NCBI RefSeq assembly: GCF_000688475.1
Contig: NZ_JIAN01000005.1
Span: 744,001-808,000, forward strand
DNA from: Cellulomonas sp. URHE0023
Lineage (GTDB): Bacteria > Actinomycetota > Actinomycetes > Actinomycetales > Cellulomonadaceae
DNA length: 64,000 nt
Direction: 5' to 3'
Positions 1 to 8,574 of the stretch are shown here, piece by piece (the stretch's first letter is position 1; each line of letters opens with the position of its first letter). Position numbers and translations under genes: made by a program. The notes beneath the pieces were generated by a model. It was not told the origin of the DNA, made no database searches, and saw nothing but the letters and a program-made list of their open reading frames with translations.

Positions 1-445
1 CGAGGGGCTGGACGTCGCCCGGTACGACGCGGCGTACCGGTTCGAGGCGGTCATCGAGCCCGCGGGCGAGCAGCGGATGGAGGTCGCGACCGCGACCGAC
101 GGTGTCGTCCCGTTCGAGCGCATCGGGACCGTGCAGCTCGGCACGCTCGGCTCGTTGGCCGTGTGGTCCCTCAAGACGTATGCGGGAGGTCTGTTCCTGC
201 CGGTGCGAGACGCGCTGGCCGGCACGAGGACCTACGGCGGGGGGCGGTACGTGCTGGACACCGTCAAGGGCGCGGACCACGGCATGGTCGGCGACCGCCT
301 CGTCGTCGACCTGAACTTCGCGTACAACCCGTCCTGCGCGTACAACCCCGCATGGACCTGCCCCCTGGCCACGCGCGCCAACACCCTGCCCGTCGAGGTC
401 CCGGTGGGCGAGCTCGCGTTCGCTGCGGACCACCCCGAGACGTGA
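1..445 (+). CDS. DUF1684 domain protein, 3' part only
   Basis: The reading frame is open from the window edge (first full codon at 2) to a TGA at 443-445, giving about 147 C-terminal residues. The block NFAYNPSCAYNP followed by WTCPLA and a C-terminal GE..F signature matches the DUF1684 family, whose members are about 200-270 residues, so roughly half the gene is upstream of the window. The biochemical role of the family is not settled. The stop codon overlaps the GTG of the next gene (GTGA), which suggests translational coupling. An internal ATG at 77 is not the true start because homologous sequence continues upstream of it. Confidence 0.75.
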   Translation, partial: EGLDVARYDAAYRFEAVIEPAGEQRMEVATATDGVVPFERIGTVQLGTLGSLAVWSLKTYAGGLFLPVRDALAGTRTYGGGRYVLDTVKGADHGMVGDRLVVDLNFAYNPSCAYNPAWTCPLATRANTLPVEVPVGELAFAADHPET

Positions 446-1281
446 CCGGGTCCGCGCTCACCTCCATGTGGGCGTGGGACAACCCGGTGCTCCCGGCACT
501 CGACGCACGGGGTCGCGCCTACCAGCCGGCCTCCATGTCGTCGTTGGTCCGGTTCTGCGCGGCGCGCGAGCTCAGCCGGGTATTCATCGCCGCGCCCTGG
601 GCGGCCGACGAGGGACCGGTCGGCTCGTGGTTCAGCGCCGCCTGCTCGGCACTGCGTGACACGTCCGTGCAGGTCCACCCGCTCGGCGGCGACCCCGGTT
701 GGCTCGATCGTCCGTCCCTGGCCGTGACGTGGGCGCTCGCGGCCGCGCGGTCAGCGGGTCCCCCGCCTGACGGCTCGGACCTGATCGTGCAGCTCGACGT
801 CGAGCCGTGGACCACACCGGCCTGGACGTCGGACCGGGCGCTCGTGCTCGACCGGTGGATCGCTGTCCTGTCCCTCGTGCGGGCATCGACGGCCATAGGC
901 GTCGACGTGCCGTGGTGGCTGGCGCACGAGCCGTACCGCGACGGGACCGTCCTCGACGCGGTGCTGCCCCTCGCTACCCGGGTGGCCGTCGTCGCGTTCT
1001 CCGACCACGCCCGCGGCCCCTCGGGGATCGTGTCGCTGGCCGGACCCGCGGTCGCCGCAGCGTCAGCCACCGGCCTGCCGTTCACGGTCGGCGTGGAGAC
1101 CGACACGGCCGACGTCGCAGGGGGCCCGCAGTACACCTTCTGCTCGGCCGGCCCGGCAGCACTCGAGGAGGAGGCCGCGTGGGTCCGAGACGCCTTCGGG
1201 AACCTCCCCGGGTACGAGGGTGTGACCGTCGAGCACCACCGCGCCTGGCGCCGGCTGCTCGCGCTGGATGAGACCGGCTGA
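442..1281 (+). CDS. hypothetical protein, possible TIM-barrel fold
   Basis: A 279-residue protein starting at the GTG that overlaps the preceding stop. The frame stays open further upstream (to 163), but that part lies inside the DUF1684 gene, so the coupled GTG is preferred. No family is recognised with certainty. The alternating hydrophobic strands, the motif QLDVEPW about a third of the way in, and a late GVETDT strand recall a glycoside-hydrolase-like TIM barrel with acidic residues at strand ends. I see no signal peptide or membrane segment. Function unknown. Confidence 0.6.
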   Translation: MTGSALTSMWAWDNPVLPALDARGRAYQPASMSSLVRFCAARELSRVFIAAPWAADEGPVGSWFSAACSALRDTSVQVHPLGGDPGWLDRPSLAVTWALAAARSAGPPPDGSDLIVQLDVEPWTTPAWTSDRALVLDRWIAVLSLVRASTAIGVDVPWWLAHEPYRDGTVLDAVLPLATRVAVVAFSDHARGPSGIVSLAGPAVAAASATGLPFTVGVETDTADVAGGPQYTFCSAGPAALEEEAAWVRDAFGNLPGYEGVTVEHHRAWRRLLALDETG

Positions 1282-1302
1282 CGCGTCCCACGAGGTCAGG
1301 CC

Positions 1303-2223
1303 CTACTGCTGGCAGGTGGGGCACCAGTAGAGGTTGCGGCCGGCCATGGTCTCGACCACGACCGGAGTACCGCTGACCAGGCACGGCAGGCCGGTGCGGT
1401 GGTAGACCCAGGTGCGCAGCGTCGGGTCCGTGAGCGCGTTAATGCGGTCCGCGGGCGCGAGGTCCCGGGTGACGATCACGCCCGTGCGGATGCCCTCGGC
1501 CAGCAGCACCGCCCAGTCGTCCCAGAGCGCACCGGCGACGTCCGAGGGGACACGGCGCCCGGGCGTGTGCGGGTCGAGGCGTGCCCGGAACAGGAGCTCG
1601 GCGCGGTAGATGTTGCCGATGCCGGCGACGACCGCCTGGTCCATGAGCAGCTGCCCGACGGCCACCGAGCGCGAGGTCAGACGGTCGATCATGACGCCAC
1701 GCGCGTCGCTCGTCGGGGCGGCAGGATCAGGACCGAGTCGAGCGACCGCCGTGGCGGCCTCGGACGGGTCGAGCACCTCGCACGCGGACGGTCCTCGCAG
1801 GTCGGCGACGGTGTCGGCGGAGGCGAGGCGGACCCTGACCTGACCGACGGGCTCGGGCGGGAAGGGCTGTGACGCGTCGGCTGCGGCGCCGACCTCACGC
1901 TCACCCTCGCCCATGCGGACCGCTCGGCGCAGGCGCGGGGCACCCATGCTGCCGCGTGCGACGTCACCGGCCGTCAGCGGCGTCAGACGACCGAAGAAGT
2001 CCCACGCGCCGTAGAGGCCGAGGTGCACGCGCAGGACGTCACCGGACTCGAACTCCAGGAACAGCTGCTTGCCGACGGCCCGTGAGGCCACGAGAACCTG
2101 GCCGTCGATGCGCCGGGCACCCGCGGCGAACCGCCCCTGAGGGGAGGTGACCGCGAGCCTGTGACCGACGAGGTCCAGGGCGAGCTGACGGGCGATGCGG
2201 TGGACGGTATGACCCTCAGGCAC
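1303..2223 (-). CDS. Fpg/Nei-family DNA glycosylase (endonuclease VIII-like)
   Basis: 306 residues starting at GTG with the family N-terminus MPEGHTVHR, in which Pro2 is the catalytic nucleophile after Met removal and Glu3 the acid. The enzyme excises oxidised pyrimidines and nicks the resulting abasic site. The helix-two-turn-helix motif (QAVVAGIGNIYRAELLF) lies about two thirds along. The C-terminal zinc finger is incomplete: the usual first CxxC is CLVS here, while the last CPTC pair is intact. This resembles actinobacterial Nei2-type proteins. The 57-bp gap to the FtsH-like gene downstream of its start suggests separate transcription. Confidence 0.9.
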   Translation of the reverse strand: MPEGHTVHRIARQLALDLVGHRLAVTSPQGRFAAGARRIDGQVLVASRAVGKQLFLEFESGDVLRVHLGLYGAWDFFGRLTPLTAGDVARGSMGAPRLRRAVRMGEGEREVGAAADASQPFPPEPVGQVRVRLASADTVADLRGPSACEVLDPSEAATAVARLGPDPAAPTSDARGVMIDRLTSRSVAVGQLLMDQAVVAGIGNIYRAELLFRARLDPHTPGRRVPSDVAGALWDDWAVLLAEGIRTGVIVTRDLAPADRINALTDPTLRTWVYHRTGLPCLVSGTPVVVETMAGRNLYWCPTCQQ

Positions 2224-2280
2224 GCCCGAAGGCTAGGCCACCGTGAGCGGCTCTACCGAACCCGCACCGCCCGGGGCCCG

Positions 2281-4167
2281 TCAGGCGACTCGAAGACGCT
2301 CGGCCGCGGCTGCGGCAGCGGCGGCCGCCCCCGCGGCGACGGCAGCGCGGTTGTCGGCCTCGACCTGCTCGGCCAGCTGCTCCTGACGCAGCGCGGCCGC
2401 CTCCAGCACGTCGGTGATCTCGAGGCCCAGCAGCTCGTGCCGCTCGAGGAGCGCATCGCGCAGGGCCTCGACGAGGTGACGGTGCTTGGACAGCAGGCGA
2501 CGCACCGTGCTGCGCGCGTCGTCGAGGACCCCTTCGAGCTGCTGGCGGGCGGCCCCGTCGTTCAGCACGGCGGAGACCAGGTCGTGCGGGGTCGCCGCGA
2601 ACGAGATCAGTGAGCCCGTCATGCCCGCGGCACCGACCATCTGGGCCGCCGTCCGGGTCGCGGACGCGAGGTCGCTGGCGGGGCCCGTGCTCGTCTGCCC
2701 GAAGAACAGCTCCTCGGCAACCCAGCCACCCATGGCGATCTGCACGAGCGCCCGCAGGTCGTACTGCGAGTGCGTCCAGACCTCGTCGCAGTCGCTGTGC
2801 GCGAGGAGGCCCAGGGCGTCACCGCGTCGGATGATCGTCAGCACCTCGAGCGTGCGGTTGGGAGCGACCAGCCACGCGGTGACCGCGTGCCCCGCCTCGT
2901 GCGTGGCGATCAGCGCCTGCTCGGCGCGCGTGTAGGCGACGGGCTGCCCGATGCCGACCATCTCGGTGATCCGGGCGCGCTCGACGTCGGCGAAGGTCAT
3001 CGTCAGCGACCCGCGCCGCAGGGCGTTGACGAGCGCCTCGTCGAGAAGGTGCTCGATCATCACGGGCGTCCAGCCGCTCGTCGCGGCAGCCAACCGGTCG
3101 CGCAGCGCGGCGTCCTCGAGCTCGACGTCGGTGGAGCGGCTGGCCAGGAAGTGGTCGACGAGCGCGCGTCGACCGCGCGCGTCCGGCGTGGAGAACGTGA
3201 GACGCCGGTCGAACCGGCCCGGCCGCAGCAGGGCGGGGTCGAGGTTGTCGGCGCGGTTGGTGGCGGCGATGAGCAGGATCGGCGCCTTGACGGGCTTGCG
3301 CTGCTTCATCTGCCGGTTCGCCGGCATGAGCAGGTTCGCCCGGGCGATGAACCAGTTGACGAGCTTGTCGCCGCCGGTCGGCTCGTCGAAGGACTGCATC
3401 TGCACGAGCAGCTCGTTGACCACACCGCCGGTGCCCTCGGAGACCACGGCGTTGGTCACGGTCCGCGGGCGGCGGACCAGGTCGAACGGGCTCCCGACGA
3501 ACGCGGCAGAAGCCATGCCGCCTCGGGCCATGGCGATCGCGTCGATCTCCTCGATGAACCCGATGGCACCGCCCTCGGTGCGTGCGGCCTTGCGCAGCGC
3601 CTTGAAGTACGCGCGGATCTTCTTCGCCGTCGCGCCGTAGTACATCGACTGGAACGACGTCGCGGAGACGAAGAGGAACGGCACGCCCGCCTCGGCGGCC
3701 ATGGCCTTCGCCGTCATCGTCTTGCCCGTGCCGGGCAGACCCTCGAAGAGCAGGCCGCGCCGCGGTGTTCCGCCCATCTGCTCGGCGAACTGCCGGTGCG
3801 TCTGGAACAGGTCGATCGAGCGGCGCACGTCCTCCAGGACGGGGTCGATGCCGATGACGTCGTCCAGGCCGACGTCCACCTGCTCGGGCCGGTAGGTGAC
3901 GTGCGGTGATCTCGCCGTGCCCACCTGCGTGAGCAGCAGGATCGCGATCAGGGCGACGAAGAACAGCACCGGTGCGACGACCATCGGGTCGAGCGACGGC
4001 ATCGCCGGCAGCATGCGACGACCCGTGAGCGCGCTGAAGACGATGTACGCCTCGAGCAGGACGACCGGGATGCCGACCCTGAAGACCCGCCGCCGTCGCA
4101 CCTTCTCCCTGGAGACGGCGATGTCGTGCGCACCTTGGCGGATCGGGGAGACGATGGCTTCTGGCAC
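2281..4167 (-). CDS. FtsH-like membrane AAA+ zinc protease (divergent)
   Basis: 628 residues from a GTG with GAAGGG upstream. Two hydrophobic helices near residues 32-48 and 62-81 are separated by only about 15 residues, so the usual extracytoplasmic domain of FtsH is essentially absent. The AAA module has Walker A GLPGTGKT (143-150), Walker B ending IEEID (205-209) and the arginine-finger segment LRPGRFDRR. The M41 protease site is HEAGH (423-427), with a third ligand probably in the later SDL motif. About 45 extra residues sit between Walker B and the sensor-1 strand (ILLIAATNRAD). Expected to unfold and degrade membrane or cytosolic proteins. Probably a paralogue and not the housekeeping ftsH. 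Confidence 0.85.
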   Translation of the reverse strand: MPEAIVSPIRQGAHDIAVSREKVRRRRVFRVGIPVVLLEAYIVFSALTGRRMLPAMPSLDPMVVAPVLFFVALIAILLLTQVGTARSPHVTYRPEQVDVGLDDVIGIDPVLEDVRRSIDLFQTHRQFAEQMGGTPRRGLLFEGLPGTGKTMTAKAMAAEAGVPFLFVSATSFQSMYYGATAKKIRAYFKALRKAARTEGGAIGFIEEIDAIAMARGGMASAAFVGSPFDLVRRPRTVTNAVVSEGTGGVVNELLVQMQSFDEPTGGDKLVNWFIARANLLMPANRQMKQRKPVKAPILLIAATNRADNLDPALLRPGRFDRRLTFSTPDARGRRALVDHFLASRSTDVELEDAALRDRLAAATSGWTPVMIEHLLDEALVNALRRGSLTMTFADVERARITEMVGIGQPVAYTRAEQALIATHEAGHAVTAWLVAPNRTLEVLTIIRRGDALGLLAHSDCDEVWTHSQYDLRALVQIAMGGWVAEELFFGQTSTGPASDLASATRTAAQMVGAAGMTGSLISFAATPHDLVSAVLNDGAARQQLEGVLDDARSTVRRLLSKHRHLVEALRDALLERHELLGLEITDVLEAAALRQEQLAEQVEADNRAAVAAGAAAAAAAAAERLRVA

Positions 4168-4299
4168 GGGGATGCCCTTCCCTCGGCGCCTGGTGATCAG
4201 ACGACGCTGCGTCGCGGGAGCTGCGATGACTCATCGTCAGGCGAACCGTACAAACGTGCAAGATCGGACATATCGGGCCACCCGAATGGTCCAACGCCG

Positions 4300-5466
4300 T
4301 CACCGCGACGGGTGCCGGAGCCTGCTCACCTGGAGCAGCAGGTAGTCGCGTTCCGCGGTGCTCGTGGTCCGGCGCGACGCCGCGAGCAGGTCGTCCGCGG
4401 CACCGACCGGATCGCCCGCGCGTTCCCGCAGGTGGCCGCGGACCGCGAGAAAACGGTGATGCGTTCCTAGCACCGGGTCGAGGGTGCCCAGCAGGGCGAG
4501 CCCCTCGGACGGCCCCCGCACCATGGCGAGCGCCACCGCGCGGTTGAGGGTCACCATCGGGTTGCCGGTCATCCGCTCCAGCAGGCCGTACAGCGCGAGA
4601 ACCTGCGGCCAGTCGGTGTCGTCGGCCGTCGACGCCTCGTCGTGCACGGCGGCGATCGCGGCCTGCAGCTGGTACTCGCCCACAGCCTCGGTCGAGAGAG
4701 CCTCCTCGACGAGGCGCACACCCTCGGCGACCATCTCCGCGTCCCATGCGGAGCGGTCCTGCTCGGCGAGGGGCACGAGCTGCCCCTCCGGGCCTGTCCG
4801 CGACGGCCGGCGGGCATCGGTGAGCAGGATCAGCGCGAGGAGGCCGGTGACCTCCGGGTCGTCGGGGAGGCTCGTGCGCAGCGCGCGAGACAGCCGCTGG
4901 GCCTCGACGGCGAGGTCGGCGCGCGTCACCGCAGGACCGGACGTGCTCGCGTAGCCCTCGTTGAACATGAGGTAGAGCACGCGAAGCACAGCGCGGAGCC
5001 GCTCGGGGTACTCGGTCGCCGACGGCATCAGGAACGGCTCCTCGAGCTCGCGCAGGATCCGCCTGGAACGGCTGAGCCTCTGGGCCATCGTGGCCTCGGG
5101 GACGAGGAACGCGCGTGCGATCTCGGCCGTGCTCAGGCCGCCCACGGACCGCAGCGTGAGCGCGACCGCCGACGCGGGCGACAGCGCGGGGTGGCAGCAG
5201 CCGAACAGGAGCAGCAGGGAGTCGTCACCGTCCGGCGGGTCGACGACGGCCTCGGGTGACGCGACGAGCGCCTCGCGTCGCCGTCGAGACTCCTGCGACC
5301 GCCAGGCGTCCACGAGCCGACGCTGGCCGACGACGACGAGCCAGCCGTGAGGGTTGTCGGGCACGCCGTCCACCGGCCACTGCGTCGCGGCCGCCAGCAG
5401 CGCCTCCTGGAGGGCATCCTGCGCATCGGCGAGGTCCCCCGACCGTCGGACCAGCACGGCCAGCAC
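4300..5466 (-). CDS. ECF42-type RNA polymerase sigma factor with C-terminal TPR-like region
   Basis: 388 residues from the GTG at 5466. Sigma region 2 (DAQDALQEALL, NPHGWLVVVGQRRLVDAWR) and region 4 (LSTAEIARAFLVPEATMAQRLSRSRR) are followed by a long helical C-terminal extension of about 220 residues, the hallmark of the group paired with DGPF proteins. The DGPF gene lies immediately upstream on the same strand. The start is odd: family-like sequence (DEDLLRTLAPQ) continues about 16 codons upstream of 5466 in frame, but no ATG, GTG or TTG precedes it before an in-frame stop; a coupled GTG (5513) exists only in another frame. The N-terminus may therefore reflect a single-base indel. Confidence 0.85.
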   Translation of the reverse strand: MLAVLVRRSGDLADAQDALQEALLAAATQWPVDGVPDNPHGWLVVVGQRRLVDAWRSQESRRRREALVASPEAVVDPPDGDDSLLLLFGCCHPALSPASAVALTLRSVGGLSTAEIARAFLVPEATMAQRLSRSRRILRELEEPFLMPSATEYPERLRAVLRVLYLMFNEGYASTSGPAVTRADLAVEAQRLSRALRTSLPDDPEVTGLLALILLTDARRPSRTGPEGQLVPLAEQDRSAWDAEMVAEGVRLVEEALSTEAVGEYQLQAAIAAVHDEASTADDTDWPQVLALYGLLERMTGNPMVTLNRAVALAMVRGPSEGLALLGTLDPVLGTHHRFLAVRGHLRERAGDPVGAADDLLAASRRTTSTAERDYLLLQVSRLRHPSR

Positions 5467-5509
5467 CTGCGGCGCGAGCGTGCGCAGCAGGTCCTCGTCG
5501 AGCTCGACC

Positions 5510-5905
5510 TCACTCGGTGACGTCGGGGGCCTCCATGAGCGCGCGCACCTCGATCACCTGCTGGATCGGCACGCCGGCCGGCCCGGGCGCCGCAGACGCC
5601 TTCGCCGCGATCTCGACCGCCCGAGCCTCGCTCTCCACGTCGACCGTCCAGAAGCCGGCCAGGAACTCCTTGGACTCCGCGAAGGGGCCGTCCGTGATGA
5701 CGGGCGGGAGCACGCCGTCACTGCGGACCAGCTTCGCCTGGTCGGGCCATGCGAGCCCACCGGCCCCGACGAGCTCGCCGCTGGCCACGAGCTCCGCATC
5801 GAGGTCGTGCTGGAACTGGATGTGACGCCGCAGGTCCTCCGGCTCCCAGGTGTCGATGGGCGGTACTCCCTCGACGTAGTACTTCATCATCAGCATGTAC
5901 TTCAC
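5510..5905 (-). CDS. YCII/DGPF-domain protein paired with ECF42 sigma factor
   Basis: 131 residues beginning MKYMLMMKYY with the signature TDGPFAESKEFLAGFW in the middle. DGPF proteins are small YCII-fold proteins, almost always encoded beside an ECF42 sigma factor, as here; some are proposed targets or modulators of that sigma factor. The gene is divergent from the FMN reductase gene across a 258-bp intergenic region. Confidence 0.88.
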   Translation of the reverse strand: MKYMLMMKYYVEGVPPIDTWEPEDLRRHIQFQHDLDAELVASGELVGAGGLAWPDQAKLVRSDGVLPPVITDGPFAESKEFLAGFWTVDVESEARAVEIAAKASAAPGPAGVPIQQVIEVRALMEAPDVTE

Positions 5906-6096
5906 GGTGCGCTCCCAGTAGCTCGTCGCCGGTCTCGTCTGGCCCGGCTCTCACCGACTGGTCGGAGCCGCGCGCACTGTCTCGACATGCATCCTGTCGT
6001 GGATCTCCTGCCCAGGGCAGGGCCCGGCCGGTGGGAACGGGCAGCGCCGGAACCTGGACGCCGATGTCCGTCATTCGGGATTCTCCGGCGAAGCCC

Positions 6097-6124
6097 TTGC
6101 CGGTCGCCGACCCCTTGCTACACA
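6097..6124 (+). promoter_or_regulatory. possible promoter for the FMN reductase gene
   Basis: TTGCCG at 6097-6102 and TACACA at 6119-6124 with a 16-bp spacer, about 40 bp upstream of the GTG at 6164. This is a fair match to actinobacterial housekeeping promoters but is seen by eye only. Confidence 0.35.
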
Positions 6125-6163
6125 TCGCCCGTCACACATCCCGTGGACGAGAAGGAGCACACA

Positions 6164-6691
6164 GTGGTCAGCCAGTCCGAACCGTCCGTCGTCGCCCTCG
6201 TCGGCAACCCTCGTCCGGGATCCCGCACCCTCACGGCCGCGCAGCACGTCGCGTCACGTCTGGGCACGGAGGTCACGACGATCGACCTCGCGACGCTCGG
6301 GCACGAGCTGTTCACCGCCGAGCGCACGCAGCTCGACCCGGCGCTGCGCACCGTCGCCGCGGCCCGCCTGCTCGTCGTCGCGACACCCGTCTACAAGGCG
6401 TCGTACACCGGTCTCCTCAAGTCGTTCCTCGACCTGTACGGGCCGGACGGGCTGGCCGAGGTCGTCGCAGTCCCGCTCGTCATCTCGGGCAACCCCGCGC
6501 ACGCCCTGGTCGGCGAGGTGCACCTGCGGCCCTTGCTGGTCGAGCTCGGCGCTACCGTGCCCACGCGCTCGCTCACGGTGACCGAGGCGGACCTTGCCGA
6601 CCTGGACCCGGCCGTCGACCGCTGGCTGGAGCGCGCCGCGGCACCGCTCACGCACGCACTGTCCGCCGACCTGGTCGGAGCGGACCGATGA
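6164..6691 (+). CDS. NADPH-dependent FMN reductase (SsuE/MsuE-like)
   Basis: 175 residues from a GTG with AAGGAG six bases upstream; the open frame extends far upstream but that part lacks family similarity. The N-terminal strand-loop VALVGNPRPGSRT is the phosphate-binding loop of the flavodoxin-like reductases, and ATPVYKASYTGLLKSFLDL is the conserved second signature. It would reduce FMN with NAD(P)H and hand it to a partner monooxygenase. The next gene starts inside its stop codon (ATGA). It lies just beyond, and convergent to, the LLM-monooxygenase operon at 7.4-14.4 kb, which needs reduced flavin. Confidence 0.85.
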   Translation: MVSQSEPSVVALVGNPRPGSRTLTAAQHVASRLGTEVTTIDLATLGHELFTAERTQLDPALRTVAAARLLVVATPVYKASYTGLLKSFLDLYGPDGLAEVVAVPLVISGNPAHALVGEVHLRPLLVELGATVPTRSLTVTEADLADLDPAVDRWLERAAAPLTHALSADLVGADR

Positions 6692-7230
6692 CCGCCGAGA
6701 TCCTTCGCGAGATCCAGGCCACCCTCGTGGAGCAGGACGAGCCGCAGCTGTCACCCGCGGCCTACAAGGAGGTCTTCCGCCGCCACCCCGCCGGCGTCGC
6801 CGTCGTCGCGTTCGTCGAGGACGGCCGGCCGGTCGGGTTCACGGCGACGTCGGTCATCTCGGTGTCCGCCGACCCACCGCTGCTCGCGTTCTCGCTCGCG
6901 TCGACGTCCTCGTCGTGGGCGCCCTTGTCCCGCGCCCGCACGCTCGCGATCAGCTTCCTCGCCTCCGGGCAGGACGACGTGTCGGCACGGTTCGCGACGA
7001 GCGGCATCGACCGGTTCGCCGCCGGCGGCTGGACCGCACTGGAGTCCGGGGAGCCCGTCATCGACGGCGCCGTGTCCTGGGTCCGCGGCCGGGTGGTCCA
7101 GCGCGCACCTGTCGGCGGGTCGTACCTCGTCTCCATCCGAGCGCTCGAGCACGGGATCGACGACCAGGCCCTGCCGCTCGTCTACCACGACCGGACCTAC
7201 CACCGGATCGGCGACCACACGGCCGTCTGA
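6688..7230 (+). CDS. flavin reductase-domain protein
   Basis: 180 residues, ATG overlapping the preceding stop. FRRHPAGVAVVAF, GFTATSVISVSADPP and the later W..L..GEPVI..AV.W segments are typical of the FMN-binding split-barrel (HpaC/flavin reductase-like) family. It probably forms a two-gene flavin-supply unit with the SsuE-like gene. The last ten codons and the stop are duplicated exactly just downstream (33-bp tandem repeat), so the C-terminal sequence RIGDHTAV is also the content of the second copy. Confidence 0.85.
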   Translation: MTAEILREIQATLVEQDEPQLSPAAYKEVFRRHPAGVAVVAFVEDGRPVGFTATSVISVSADPPLLAFSLASTSSSWAPLSRARTLAISFLASGQDDVSARFATSGIDRFAAGGWTALESGEPVIDGAVSWVRGRVVQRAPVGGSYLVSIRALEHGIDDQALPLVYHDRTYHRIGDHTAV

Positions 7231-7264
7231 GACCACCGGATCGGCGACCACACGGCCGTCTGAG
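7199..7264 (+). repeat. 33-bp perfect tandem duplication across a stop codon
   Basis: Positions 7199-7231 and 7232-7264 are identical 33-bp units. The first holds the last codons and TGA of the flavin reductase-like gene, the second is untranslated. This looks like a recent slippage duplication. Confidence 0.95.
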
Positions 7265-7283
7265 CGGACCAGCACGACAGACC

Positions 7284-7317
7284 AAGACCCGCCGGAGCGA
7301 CAGCTCGGCGGGTCTTG
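7284..7317. terminator. hairpin terminator between convergent genes (first of two)
   Basis: Inverted repeat CAAGACCCGCC / GGCGGGTCTTG with a 12-base loop, extendable outward by GCACGAC/GTCGTGC. It ends the plus-strand flavin reductase pair. Confidence 0.75.
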
Positions 7318-7330
7318 TCGTGCCTCCGGG

Positions 7331-7375
7331 CACACGAAAACCGCCGGTGTGCGAGCACCGGCGGGTCTTCGTGTG
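7331..7375. terminator. hairpin terminator between convergent genes (second of two)
   Basis: CACACGAA-CCGCCGGTG pairs with CACCGGCGG-TTCGTGTG around a six-base loop. It lies nine bases beyond the stop of the minus-strand LLM gene and probably terminates that long operon. Confidence 0.75.
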
Positions 7376-7383
7376 CGAGCGCC

Positions 7384-8574
7384 CTACGAGTGTGCGGCGC
7401 TCGCGCCCGCACCCACGAGCTCGCCCGCGCCGGCCAACCCCCACTCACGGGCGAGGAGCTCGTACGAGCGGGCGGTGTCGGCGGGGTCGTGCGTGATGGT
7501 GGTCAGGAGCAGCTCGTCGGCGCCCGTGGCCCGCACGAGAGCGTCGAGCCCCGCCGCGACCTGCGACGCGTCACCGACGAGCCGGGACACGATGCGGTCG
7601 CGGAGCAGTGCGCGCTCGTCGTCGGACCGCTGCTCCCAGGGGGTCGTGGTCCCGGGACGCGGGTACGGGATCGCGCGGGCGCCGGACCGGATCGACAGCA
7701 CCCAGGCGGCAAAGGGGTCGGCCAGCTCGTGCGCCCGCTCGTCCGTCTCGGCGACGAGGACGTCGGCAGAGACGACGACGTACGGCTCGGTCAGGACGCC
7801 CGGTCGGAACGCGGCCCGGTAGGCGGCCACCGTCTCGAGCACGGTCGACGGGCTCACGTGGTAGTTCGCGGCGAGCGGCAGGCCCAGCTCGCCGGCGACG
7901 CGTGCACTCTCCCCCGCGCTCGATGCCAGGACCCAGAGGTCCAGGTCGGCGTCCTGCACGGCAGGACTGACGGCGTCGCGGCCGTCGTCCGAACGCGCGA
8001 TCCCCTCGAGCAGGTCCAGGACGGTGCGGAGCTCGTCGGTGAATGCCGCGGGCGTCCGTGCAGCACCCAGGTAGCGCTGCTGCGCGACGAAGCGGGCGAG
8101 GAGGTCCGGGTCCCGGAAGGTGAACGGTGGGTTCGCCGGGACGAGCAGGCCGTCCACGACGCGGTCCTCGGTGGCGCCCGGCGCACGCTCGGGAACCACG
8201 GTGGCCGTGTCGTCACCACCCTTCGACGGCGGGGGGAAGGAGGCTCGCCCCAGGCCGAGGTCCACGCGCCCGGGATAGGCCGCCGCGATGGTTCCGAACT
8301 GCTCGGCCGCGACGACCGGGCTGGTGGAGCCGAGCAGTACCGCTGCCGAGCCGACACGCAGGGTCGAGGTCACGCCGGCGGCGAGCGCGGCGAGCACGCC
8401 AGGTGCTGACGATGCGACGCCCGGGGCCAGGTGGTGCTCGGCGAACCAGATCCGTCGGAAGCCGAGCCGCTCGACGAGCCGGGCCCGGCCCAGCGACGCC
8501 TGGAGCGCTTCGGCGCCGGTGCCGCCCTCCCAGACCGGGGCGAGGTCGAGCACGGACAGGGGGACGCGTGTCAT
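7384..8574 (-). CDS. LLM-class flavin-dependent oxidoreductase (MsnO8/YtmO-like)
   Basis: 396 residues from the ATG at 8574, which overlaps the stop of the upstream oxidase gene (ATGA); the frame stays open far upstream but inside that gene. The N-terminus LSVLDLAPV, then FAEHHLAPGVASSAP and PGRVDLGLGRA, are diagnostic of the luciferase-like subfamily that includes YtmO and MsnO8. It would use FMNH2 and O2 to oxidise an organosulfur or amino compound. It is the last gene of the SAM-IV/cysteine-leader operon; reduced flavin could come from the convergent SsuE-like pair. Substrate unknown. Confidence 0.85.
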   Translation of the reverse strand: MTRVPLSVLDLAPVWEGGTGAEALQASLGRARLVERLGFRRIWFAEHHLAPGVASSAPGVLAALAAGVTSTLRVGSAAVLLGSTSPVVAAEQFGTIAAAYPGRVDLGLGRASFPPPSKGGDDTATVVPERAPGATEDRVVDGLLVPANPPFTFRDPDLLARFVAQQRYLGAARTPAAFTDELRTVLDLLEGIARSDDGRDAVSPAVQDADLDLWVLASSAGESARVAGELGLPLAANYHVSPSTVLETVAAYRAAFRPGVLTEPYVVVSADVLVAETDERAHELADPFAAWVLSIRSGARAIPYPRPGTTTPWEQRSDDERALLRDRIVSRLVGDASQVAAGLDALVRATGADELLLTTITHDPADTARSYELLAREWGLAGAGELVGAGASAAHS

